A stretch of DNA of 5,469 nucleotides from JBECKR01 sp040235415. Lineage in GTDB: Bacteria > Acidobacteriota > Polarisedimenticolia > Polarisedimenticolales > Polarisedimenticolaceae. A program made the translations under genes and the position numbers. Below are positions 1 to 5,013 of the stretch, piece by piece. How positions within the stretch are numbered: position 1 is the first letter of the stretch; every line of letters begins with the position of its first letter. The stretch is from NCBI GenBank assembly GCA_040235415.1, contig JBECKR010000243.1, positions 1-5,469 of the forward strand, in the 5' to 3' direction. The notes below the pieces were generated by a model. That model was given only the letters and a program-made list of their open reading frames with translations, was not told where the DNA came from and did not search any database.

Positions 1-429
1 TCGCGCTACCGGGCCGCGTTCGAGCCCGCGGGCGACGAGGCGGGAGCCCCGATCGAGAAGGTGTTGACCGAGTCCCCCGGCGGCCGTGACGCTGGCAAGC
101 CCACCGTTCCCGGCCCGAACGGCACGCGTCTGGCCGTCGGGGAGACGTTGATGCGCGCGACGCGCGAGCGGCTCGAGCGCTGGCGGACGCTCCAGGAGGT
201 CGCGGGCGTCGTCACGCCGTTCACGCGCGAGGTCCGCGCGCGGCTCGAGAGCGAGCTCCGCGCCGCGCACGAGGCCGAGATCGCCGCGCTCCGGGACGAG
301 CACGCCGCCGAGGTCCGCAGGCTCAAGGAGACGCAGGCGGTGCAGCAGGCGTCGCGACTCAAGGAGCGCCTGATGCAGCTCGCCGGGTTCGGCGCGGCCG
401 TCCCGCCGCGGGGGAACGGGGGGCGGTGA
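1..429 (+). CDS. 3' end of an unidentified gene coupled to rnfC (partial)
   Basis: Frame 1 is open from the window edge to the TGA at 427-429, giving the last 142 residues of a longer protein; the start lies outside the window. I do not recognise the family. The first part contains a Gly/Pro-rich stretch (GKPTVPGPNGTRLAVGE, about residues 32-48), followed by a probable helix rich in Arg, Glu and Trp. Residues from about 78 to 122 are a strongly charged, Ala/Glu/Arg/Leu-rich stretch with heptad-like spacing (for example HEAEIAALRDEHAAEVRRL), consistent with a coiled coil. No Cys, Fe-S motif or membrane helix is visible. The stop overlaps the rnfC ATG (TGATG, 427-431), so the gene is probably in the rnf operon and coupled to it. 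It does not look like the ferredoxin-type part of RnfB, but a fused or extended tail of an upstream redox protein cannot be excluded. That the frame is coding is fairly sure; the function is unknown. Confidence 0.7.
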   Translation, partial: SRYRAAFEPAGDEAGAPIEKVLTESPGGRDAGKPTVPGPNGTRLAVGETLMRATRERLERWRTLQEVAGVVTPFTREVRARLESELRAAHEAEIAALRDEHAAEVRRLKETQAVQQASRLKERLMQLAGFGAAVPPRGNGGR

Positions 430-1763
430 TGCGTTCCTCGCTCGCGACTGCCGGTGCGGCGACCTTCCGCCACGGCGTCCACCCGGAGGAGCTCAAGGAC
501 GCGACCGCGAAGCTCCCGGTCGAGCGCATGCCGTTCGTCGGCGAGTACGTCCTGCCGCTCTCGCAGCACACCGGGGCCCCGGCGGTCCCGATCGTGGTGC
601 CGGGGCAGCGCGTCGCGCGCGGCCAGCGCGTCGCGACCGCGAAGGGGTTCATCTCGACGGCGCTGCACGCGCCGGTCACCGGCACGGTCGCGGCGATCGA
701 GCCGCGCTACCACCCGAGCGGCACGCGCCAGCCCGCGATCGTGATCCGCACCGACCCGTTCTCGAGCCAGCGGATCGAGACCGAGCCGCCGCCGCCGCCC
801 GACTCGATGACGGCGGACGACGTCGTCCGGGCGGTGCAGGACGCCGGGCTCGTCGGGCTCGGCGGCGCGGCGTTCCCGACGCACGTCAAGCTCAAGGTCC
901 CGGAGGGCAAGCGCGCCCGCTTCGCGATCCTGAACGGCTGCGAGTGCGAGCCGTACCTGACCTGCGACCACCGCGTCATGGTCGAGCGCGCCCACGACGT
1001 CGTCGAGGGGCTGCGCATCATCATGCGGCGCGTCGGCGCCGAGCGCGGCTACGTCGGCGTCGAGGTCAACAAGCCGGACGCGATCGCGGCGCTCGAGGCG
1101 GTCGCGAACGGCGACGGCGTCGAGGTCGTGCCGCTCAAGGTCAAGTACCCCCAGGGCGCCGAGAAGATGCTGATCGAGGCGATCTTCAAGAAGGAGGTCC
1201 CCAGCGGGAAGCTCCCGCTCGACGTCGAGATGGTGGTCAACAACGTCGGCACCGCCGCGGCGCTCTCGGACCTGTTCCGCACCGGCCAGCCGCTGATCGA
1301 GCGCGTCGTGACCGTGACCGGAACCGGGGTGCGCCGGCCGGCGAACGTGCTGGTTCCGATCGGCACGCCGCTGCGCGACCTCTTGGAGTTCTGCGGGGGG
1401 TTGAGCGCCGACACGCGGCAGGTCATCCTGGGCGGGCCGATGATGGGCCAGGCCCAGAAGTCGCTGGACGCCCCGATCGTGAAGGGCACCTCCGGGGTGC
1501 TGGCGTTCACCGAGCCGGTCCCGCTCGTCCGCGAGGAGGCGTGCATCCGATGCGGCCGCTGTCTCGAGGCCTGCCCGATGATCCTGAACCCCTCGCGTCT
1601 CGCCGCCATGGTCCGCAAGGAGGACGTCGACGGCCTTCGCGGGCTGAACATCCTGGACTGCTTCGAGTGCGCGAGCTGCTCGTTCTCGTGCCCGTCGCAC
1701 ATCCCTCTGGTCCAGCTCATGCGGGTCGGCAAGGCGATCGTCCGCCAGGCGGCGAAGAAGTGA
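429..1763 (+). CDS. rnfC: RnfC, NADH/FMN- and 4Fe-4S-binding subunit of the Rnf complex
   Basis: RnfC is the peripheral cytoplasmic subunit where NAD(H) meets FMN and where two [4Fe-4S] clusters pass electrons to or from ferredoxin-linked RnfB. Numbering is from ATG 429 (444 aa). Residues 12-120 fit the RnfC N-terminal barrel-sandwich domain (HGVHPEELK, then HAPVTGTV). The glycine-rich flavin/nucleotide loop GLVGLGGAAFPTHVK is at about 140-154 and the family signature NGCECEPYLTCDHR at 169-182. An SLBB-type segment follows (VTVTGTGVRRPANVLVPIG), with the LGGPMMG motif after it. The two ferredoxin-like cluster motifs are C372/C375/C378/C382 (CIRCGRCLEACP) and C411/C414/C417/C421 (CFECASCSFSCP), each complete. 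The protein ends 23 residues later, so it lacks the long Ala/Lys-rich tail of enterobacterial RsxC. GTG at 426 is an in-frame alternative start. I prefer the ATG because it overlaps the preceding stop and sits better behind the G-rich stretch at 415-423. A 10-nt gap follows before rnfD. Confidence 0.98.
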   Translation: MRSSLATAGAATFRHGVHPEELKDATAKLPVERMPFVGEYVLPLSQHTGAPAVPIVVPGQRVARGQRVATAKGFISTALHAPVTGTVAAIEPRYHPSGTRQPAIVIRTDPFSSQRIETEPPPPPDSMTADDVVRAVQDAGLVGLGGAAFPTHVKLKVPEGKRARFAILNGCECEPYLTCDHRVMVERAHDVVEGLRIIMRRVGAERGYVGVEVNKPDAIAALEAVANGDGVEVVPLKVKYPQGAEKMLIEAIFKKEVPSGKLPLDVEMVVNNVGTAAALSDLFRTGQPLIERVVTVTGTGVRRPANVLVPIGTPLRDLLEFCGGLSADTRQVILGGPMMGQAQKSLDAPIVKGTSGVLAFTEPVPLVREEACIRCGRCLEACPMILNPSRLAAMVRKEDVDGLRGLNILDCFECASCSFSCPSHIPLVQLMRVGKAIVRQAAKK

Positions 1764-1773
1764 GGTCGAGAAC

Positions 1774-2781
1774 GTGAGCGATGCCTCGCCGCGGCTCGAC
1801 ATCGCGACCGCGCCGTTCCTGCACCGCGGGCTCGACACCCGCCGCCTGATGCTCGAGGTGCTGCTGTCGCTCGCGCCGGTCGTGGTCGCCGCGGCCTGGT
1901 TCTTCGGCGTCGGCGCGCTGCTGATCGTCGCCGCGTCGAGCGCCGGCGCGGTCGCGACCGAGTGGGTGTTCCATCGCGGCCACCGCGGCCACCGCGGCCT
2001 CGGCAGCCTCGCCGACGGCAGCGCGCTCCTGACCGGCGTGCTCCTGGCGCTGACGCTGCCGCCGTCGGTCCCGATCTGGATGGCGTTCGCGGGCGGGGTC
2101 GTCGGCGTGGCGCTCGGCAAGACGATCTGGGGCGGGCTGGGGCAGAACCTGTTCAACCCGGCGCTCGTCGGACGGGCGTTCCTGCAGGCCGCGTTCCCGG
2201 CCGCGCTGACGACCTGGACCGCGCCGGGGCAGGGCTTCCTGGACGTCGCGTCGAGCACCGTGGCGGCGCCGTTCGCGCACGGCGCCGTCGACGTCACGAC
2301 GACCGCGACGCCGCTCGGCATGGCGAAGTTCGAGGGCAAGCTCACCGCCCTCGCGCCGATGCTGTTCGGCAACACCGGCGGCTCGCTCGGAGAGACCTCG
2401 GCCCTGATCCTGGTGCTGTGCGGGCTGTACCTCCTGGCGCGGCGCGCGTTCGACTGGCGCCTGCCGGCCTCGACCCTCCTGACCGTCGCGGTCGTGGCCG
2501 AGGCGATGCACTGGCTCGACCCGCAGCACAACCCCGGGGCGCTGTTCATGCTGCTCTCGGGCGGCCTGATGTTCGGCGCGGTGTTCATGGTGACCGATCC
2601 CGTGACGACGCCGATCACGCCGCGCGGCGCGTGGATCTACGGGCTCGGGGTCGGGGTGCTGGTGGTCCTGATCCGGCTGTACGGCGGGCTCCCCGAGGGG
2701 GTGATGTACGCGATCCTCCTGATGAACGGGGCGACGCCGCTGATCAACCGCGTGACGCAGCCGCGGCGGTACGGAGGCTGA
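1774..2781 (+). CDS. rnfD: RnfD, membrane subunit with covalent FMN
   Basis: RnfD (335 aa) is an integral-membrane core subunit, homologous to NqrB, that carries a covalent FMN and forms part of the ion-translocation path. Family signatures are clear: DGSALLTGVLLALTLPP (about 82-98), the GGLGQNLFNPALVGRAFLQAAFP block (about 120-142), GNTGGSLGETSAL (about 199-211), and near the C-terminus FGAVFMVTDPVTTPITPRG. Multiple hydrophobic helices run through the protein. The likely flavinylation site is D173-V-T-T-T-A-T179-P-L, with T179 as the phosphoester acceptor; a Thr stands where many ApbE target sites have Gly. A His-Arg-Gly triplet repeats three times at residues 67-75. The start is GTG 1774, behind a weak GAGGTCGAG-type ribosome site at 1762-1770, 10 nt after rnfC. 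No ApbE flavin transferase gene is in the window, so it must be supplied from elsewhere. Confidence 0.98.
   Translation: MSDASPRLDIATAPFLHRGLDTRRLMLEVLLSLAPVVVAAAWFFGVGALLIVAASSAGAVATEWVFHRGHRGHRGLGSLADGSALLTGVLLALTLPPSVPIWMAFAGGVVGVALGKTIWGGLGQNLFNPALVGRAFLQAAFPAALTTWTAPGQGFLDVASSTVAAPFAHGAVDVTTTATPLGMAKFEGKLTALAPMLFGNTGGSLGETSALILVLCGLYLLARRAFDWRLPASTLLTVAVVAEAMHWLDPQHNPGALFMLLSGGLMFGAVFMVTDPVTTPITPRGAWIYGLGVGVLVVLIRLYGGLPEGVMYAILLMNGATPLINRVTQPRRYGG
1972..1998 (+). repeat. Three 9-nt tandem repeats coding HRG-HRG-HRG inside rnfD
   Basis: The 9-mer CACCGCGGC occurs in three tandem units: CATCGCGGC at 1972-1980, then exact copies at 1981-1989 and 1990-1998. They encode His-Arg-Gly three times (RnfD residues 67-75) in the basic loop just before the conserved DGSALLTG block. 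The repeat keeps the frame, and a change in copy number would alter the loop by three residues per unit. It probably reflects local slippage in a tolerant cytoplasmic loop. Confidence 0.75.
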
Positions 2782-2785
2782 GGTC

Positions 2786-3430
2786 GTGGCCGACGGCGAA
2801 GCGAGCTCGGTCCGGCTCGTCGCGAGCCTCGGCGTCGCGGGGCTGCTCTCCGGCGTCATCCTCGTCGGGGTGTATCTCGGGACCCTGCCCGCGATCGAGC
2901 GCAACCGCGCCGAGGCGATGACCTCGGCGGTGTACCGCGTGCTGCCCGGAACGACGCGGATCGAGACGTTCGAGGTCCGCGACGGCGAGCCGGTGCGGTA
3001 CGAAGGACCGGAGGGGACGCTGCCGAAGGGCGAGGCGGTGTTCGCCGGCTACGGCGAGGACGGGCACCTCGTGGGGTTCGCGATCCCGGCCGAGGGGTCG
3101 GGCTTCATGGACACCATCAAGCTGGTGTACGGCTACGAGCCGACCGACCGCAAGATCGTCGGGATGGAGGTCCTCGACAGCCGCGAGACCCCCGGGCTCG
3201 GCGACAAGATCGTGAGCGACCCGGAGTTCCACGCGAACTTCGACGCGCTCGCGACCGAGCCGCGCATCGTGCCGGTCAAGAAGGGCAAGAAGACTGCGCC
3301 GAACGAGGTCGACTGCATCACGGGGGCGACGATCTCGTCCGAGGCGGTGGTGCGGATCCTGAACGACAGCACCGGCCGCTGGCGTCCGATCGTGGATCGC
3401 ATGCTCGCGTCCGGCGGAGCGTCGAAGTGA
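2786..3430 (+). CDS. rnfG: RnfG, periplasmic FMN-binding subunit
   Basis: RnfG (214 aa), the homologue of NqrC, is anchored by one N-terminal helix and carries a covalent FMN on the outer face of the membrane. The anchor is visible at about residues 11-33 (LVASLGVAGLLSGVILVGVYLG). The FMN-binding domain follows, with YGYEPTDRKIVGMEVLDSRETPGLGDKI in the middle, cut here for description: the typical ETPGLG motif lies at about 133-138. The flavin attachment site is D176-C-I-T-G-A-T182, followed by ISSEAVV, a full match to the D-x-x-(S/T)-G-A-T motif used by ApbE, so T182 is the predicted acceptor. The start is GTG 2786, 4 nt after the rnfD stop. GGAGG at 2773-2777 gives an 8-nt spacer and supports this start over later ones. 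The stop overlaps the rnfE start by 4 nt (GTGA, 3427-3430). Confidence 0.97.
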   Translation: MADGEASSVRLVASLGVAGLLSGVILVGVYLGTLPAIERNRAEAMTSAVYRVLPGTTRIETFEVRDGEPVRYEGPEGTLPKGEAVFAGYGEDGHLVGFAIPAEGSGFMDTIKLVYGYEPTDRKIVGMEVLDSRETPGLGDKIVSDPEFHANFDALATEPRIVPVKKGKKTAPNEVDCITGATISSEAVVRILNDSTGRWRPIVDRMLASGGASK

Positions 3431-4077
3431 GCGAGCCGATGGAGCCGGGACGGTTCAACCGCGAGCTCCGCAAGGGGCTGTGGAAGGAGAATCCGATCTT
3501 CATCGCCGCGCTCGGGCTGTGCCCGGCGATGGCGGTGACGAACTCGTTGACGAACGCGCTCGTCATGGGCGCGGCGACCGCGTTCGTGCTGATCGGCTCG
3601 AGCCTGATGGTGTCCGCGCTGCGTCGAGCGATCCCGCGACAGGTGCGGATCTCGATCTACATCATCATCATCGCGACGTTCGTGACCTCGGTCGACTACG
3701 TCCTCGCGGCGCTCCTGCCGACCGCGCACAAGCAGCTCGGCGCGTTCATCGCCCTCATCGTGGTGAACTGCATCATCCTGGGGCGGCAGGAGGCGTTCGC
3801 GTCCAAGAACGCGCCGGCGCTCGCGGTCGCGGACGCCGTCGGGATGTCGATCGGGTTCACGCTCGCGCTCAGCATGATCGGCGCGGTCCGCGAGATCCTG
3901 GGCAACGGCTCGCTGCTCGGCGCCAAGCTGCTCGGCGCGTGGTACGAGCCGTGGGCGATCATGATCCTGCCGCCGGGCGGGTTCCTGACGCTCGGCGCGC
4001 TGCTGATGTTCTTCGCGTGGCTGCGCGAGCGCGCGGAGCGGCGGCCCGGCGCCGAGGACGAGCGGAGGGCCGCCTGA
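3427..4077 (+). CDS. rnfE: RnfE, membrane subunit of the RnfA/E pair
   Basis: RnfE (216 aa), homologous to NqrD, packs against RnfA as an inverted-topology partner; the two share an iron-sulfur centre buried in the membrane. The two ligand cysteines expected from the family are present: C32 in LGLCPAMAVTNS and C115 in VVNCIILGRQEAFA. About six hydrophobic helices can be traced, including ISIYIIIIATFVTSVDYVLAA and IMILPPGGFLTLGALLMFFA. After the last helix comes a charged tail of about 20 residues rich in Arg, Glu and Ala. GTG 3427 overlaps the rnfG stop by 4 nt and has GGAG at 3415-3418, 8 nt upstream. ATG 3439 is a possible alternative start that would remove only four residues. The stop TGA overlaps the rnfA ATG (TGATG, 4075-4079). 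Confidence 0.98.
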   Translation: MSEPMEPGRFNRELRKGLWKENPIFIAALGLCPAMAVTNSLTNALVMGAATAFVLIGSSLMVSALRRAIPRQVRISIYIIIIATFVTSVDYVLAALLPTAHKQLGAFIALIVVNCIILGRQEAFASKNAPALAVADAVGMSIGFTLALSMIGAVREILGNGSLLGAKLLGAWYEPWAIMILPPGGFLTLGALLMFFAWLRERAERRPGAEDERRAA

Positions 4078-4652
4078 TGGACCTCGTCTGGATCTTCGTC
4101 TCCGCGAGCCTCATCAACAACTTCACGCTCGCTTACTTCCTGGGGCTGTGCCCGTTCTTCGGCGTGACGGGACGGATCGTGACCGCGTTCCGCCTCGGGC
4201 TCGCGAACATCTTCGTGATGCTGATCACGGCGGTGGCGACCTGGATCCTGAACACGTTCGTGCTGCCGTACGCGCCGTACCTCCGGCTGATCAGCTTCAT
4301 CGTGGTGATCGCGAGCACGGTGCAGTTCGTCGAGATGGCGATCAAGAAGCTGAGCCCGGCGCTGTTCCGCGCCCTCGGCATCTTCCTGCCCCTGATCACG
4401 ACGAACTGCGCGATCCTGGGGTTCGCGCTGTTCGCGACGAACCGCGGCTACGGCCTGATCCAGAGCCTGGTGTACGCGCTCGGGGCGGGCGTCGGCCTGA
4501 TGCTCGCGCTCGTCCTCATGGCCGGCATCCGCGAGGAGAACGAGCTCGCGACGGTGCCGCGCATCCTGCGCGGGGCCGCCATGAGCTTCTTCGTCGCCGG
4601 CATCCTGTCGATGGCGTTCATGGGATTCGCCGGCCTGTTCCACGGGAAATAG
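4077..4652 (+). CDS. rnfA: RnfA, membrane subunit of the RnfA/E pair
   Basis: RnfA (191 aa), homologous to NqrE, is the second half of the RnfA/E membrane pair. The cysteines that ligate the intramembrane iron-sulfur centre are C25 (LGLCPFFGVT) and C111 (TTNCAILGFALF), in the same relative places as in RnfE. Six helices can be followed at about 4-30, 41-62, 70-90, 95-120, 127-150 and 167-188. The typical REENELATVP loop lies between helices five and six. The start ATG 4077 shares one base with the rnfE stop, and GGAGG at 4064-4068 is 8 nt upstream, so this start is well supported. The frame is also open further upstream, but that part is a shadow of rnfE. The last two residues (Gly-Lys) and the TAG stop fall inside a palindromic repeat starting at 4644. 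No rnfB follows, unlike the rnfCDGEAB order of acetogens. Confidence 0.98.
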   Translation: MDLVWIFVSASLINNFTLAYFLGLCPFFGVTGRIVTAFRLGLANIFVMLITAVATWILNTFVLPYAPYLRLISFIVVIASTVQFVEMAIKKLSPALFRALGIFLPLITTNCAILGFALFATNRGYGLIQSLVYALGAGVGLMLALVLMAGIREENELATVPRILRGAAMSFFVAGILSMAFMGFAGLFHGK

Positions 4653-4677
4653 GGGACATTCCTCCATTTCGAGCGCG
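4644..4677 (+). repeat. REP-like palindromic repeat, copy 1 (overlaps the rnfA end)
   Basis: This is the first unit of a 34-nt direct tandem pair that begins GGGAAATAGGGGACATTCC. Copies 1 and 2 differ at one base (T4669 against C4703). Within it, 4646-4670 is an imperfect palindrome. Outer arms GAAAT (4646-4650) and ATTTC (4666-4670) pair perfectly, inner arms GGGGA (4652-4656) and TCCTC (4660-4664) pair with one G-T wobble, and the loop is CAT. Bases 4650-4652 are the rnfA stop. Confidence 0.9.
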
Positions 4678-4711
4678 GGGAAATAGGGGACATTCCTCCA
4701 TTCCGAGCGCG
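4678..4711 (+). repeat. REP-like palindromic repeat, copy 2 (tandem)
   Basis: This second unit is directly adjacent to copy 1 and 33 of 34 bases are identical. The palindrome is at 4680-4704. The outer arm is weakened by the C at 4703, which gives one A-C mismatch. Its 3' end (AGCGCGG) also forms the left arm of the GC-rich hairpin at 4706-4734. Confidence 0.9.
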
Positions 4712-4734
4712 GACGCCGCGCCCGGGTCCGCGCT
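4706..4734 (+). terminator. GC-rich hairpin downstream of rnfA, possible transcript end
   Basis: AGCGCGGAC (4706-4714) is the exact reverse complement of GTCCGCGCT (4726-4734), giving a 9-bp stem with an 11-nt loop. It lies 54 nt after the rnfA stop and before the next gene. No T-tract follows (the next bases are ACCCTGGAC), so it is not a canonical intrinsic terminator. It may pause polymerase or protect the 3' end of the rnf message. Confidence 0.3.
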
Positions 4735-4763
4735 ACCCTGGACATGGGCGTCCGGAAACAGCG

Positions 4764-4788
4764 GAAACAGGGGAATGTCCCCGATTTC
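4764..4788 (-). repeat. REP-like palindromic repeat, inverted copy 3
   Basis: The core GGAATGTCCCC (4772-4782) is the exact reverse complement of GGGGACATTCC in copies 1 and 2. The whole 25-nt unit matches the inverted palindrome of copy 1 at 21 of 25 positions. It is itself a palindrome: GGGGA (4770-4774) pairs perfectly with TCCCC (4778-4782) around an ATG loop, with outer arms GAAA and TTTC. It is preceded by a 9-nt tandem, CGGAAACAG at 4753-4761 and again at 4762-4770. The direct pair plus this inverted copy flank 4712-4763. Confidence 0.8.
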
Positions 4789-4792
4789 GGAG
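4789..4792 (+). promoter_or_regulatory. Ribosome binding site that decides the start of the small Cys-rich gene
   Basis: GGAG lies 5 nt before ATG 4798. It favours that ATG over the earlier in-frame ATG at 4744, whose extra 18 codons would be read straight out of the palindromic repeat. Confidence 0.55.
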
Positions 4793-4797
4793 TGACG

Positions 4798-5013
4798 ATG
4801 CCGGGTTGGCTGGTGTACGTGCTGGCGGTCGTCGGGCTCGGGGTCGCGTGCGCGCTGTGGGTCGCGCTGCAGCTGCGCTCGGACGATCCGGCCAAGGGCG
4901 TCGCCGGGGGCTGCGGCGCGTGCTCCGAGCGGGAGTCCTGCCGCTCGGATGCGTGCGACGTCGATCCCGAGGGCGATCGCCGCTACCGCGCGGGTTCCCA
5001 CCGCGGCGGCTGA
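4798..5013 (+). CDS. Small Cys-rich single-pass membrane protein, candidate Rnf accessory factor
   Basis: The predicted product has 71 residues. A hydrophobic helix at about 4-26 (WLVYVLAVVGLGVACALWVAL) is followed by a short linker and a cysteine cluster, C39-x2-C42-x5-C48-x4-C53 (GGCGACSERESCRSDACD), with one more Cys in the helix (C18). The tail is polar. I do not recognise a specific family. The layout of one N-terminal helix followed directly by a Cys cluster resembles NqrM (DUF539), the small membrane protein needed to mature the iron centre of Na+-NQR, and also FeoB-associated Cys-rich proteins. Co-directional placement 145 nt after rnfA makes a role in loading iron into the RnfA/E centre an attractive guess, but it is only inference. 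The gene is separated from rnfA by repeats and may have its own promoter. Its 3' end overlaps the convergent transferase gene by 31 nt. Confidence 0.65.
   Translation: MPGWLVYVLAVVGLGVACALWVALQLRSDDPAKGVAGGCGACSERESCRSDACDVDPEGDRRYRAGSHRGG

Noticed and set aside
6..2618. Very long open frame on the - strand (870 codons) opposite the upstream gene, rnfC and rnfD
   Set aside because: The + strand has clear Rnf family motifs throughout. The reverse frame is rich in Arg, Asp, Ala and His with no recognisable domain, as expected of a shadow frame in very GC-rich coding DNA where stop codons are rare.
3480..4076. Upstream open extension of the rnfA frame through rnfE
   Set aside because: The extension reads as low-complexity Arg/Ala/Gly, overlaps the well-supported rnfE entirely, and the family-typical MDLVWIF start at 4077 has its own ribosome site.
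4734..4739. TACCCT as a possible -10 promoter element for the small gene
   Set aside because: No convincing -35 box lies 16-18 nt upstream, and the match to a -10 consensus is weak in such GC-rich DNA.
4644..4788. CRISPR array or insertion sequence
   Set aside because: There are only two direct units with no spacer between them and one inverted unit. The units are palindromic and no transposase or cas gene lies in the window, so a REP-like element fits better.
4744..4797. Earlier ATG (4744) for the small Cys-rich gene
   Set aside because: It would add 18 residues read from the repeat (KQRKQGNVPDF) in front of the membrane helix and lacks a ribosome site as good as the GGAG before 4798.
3696..4895. 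Long - strand frame opposite rnfE, rnfA and the repeat region
   Set aside because: It has no domain-like content and only crosses genes with strong evidence on the + strand. Its segments such as the MSPISR-like peptides are translations of the palindromic repeats.
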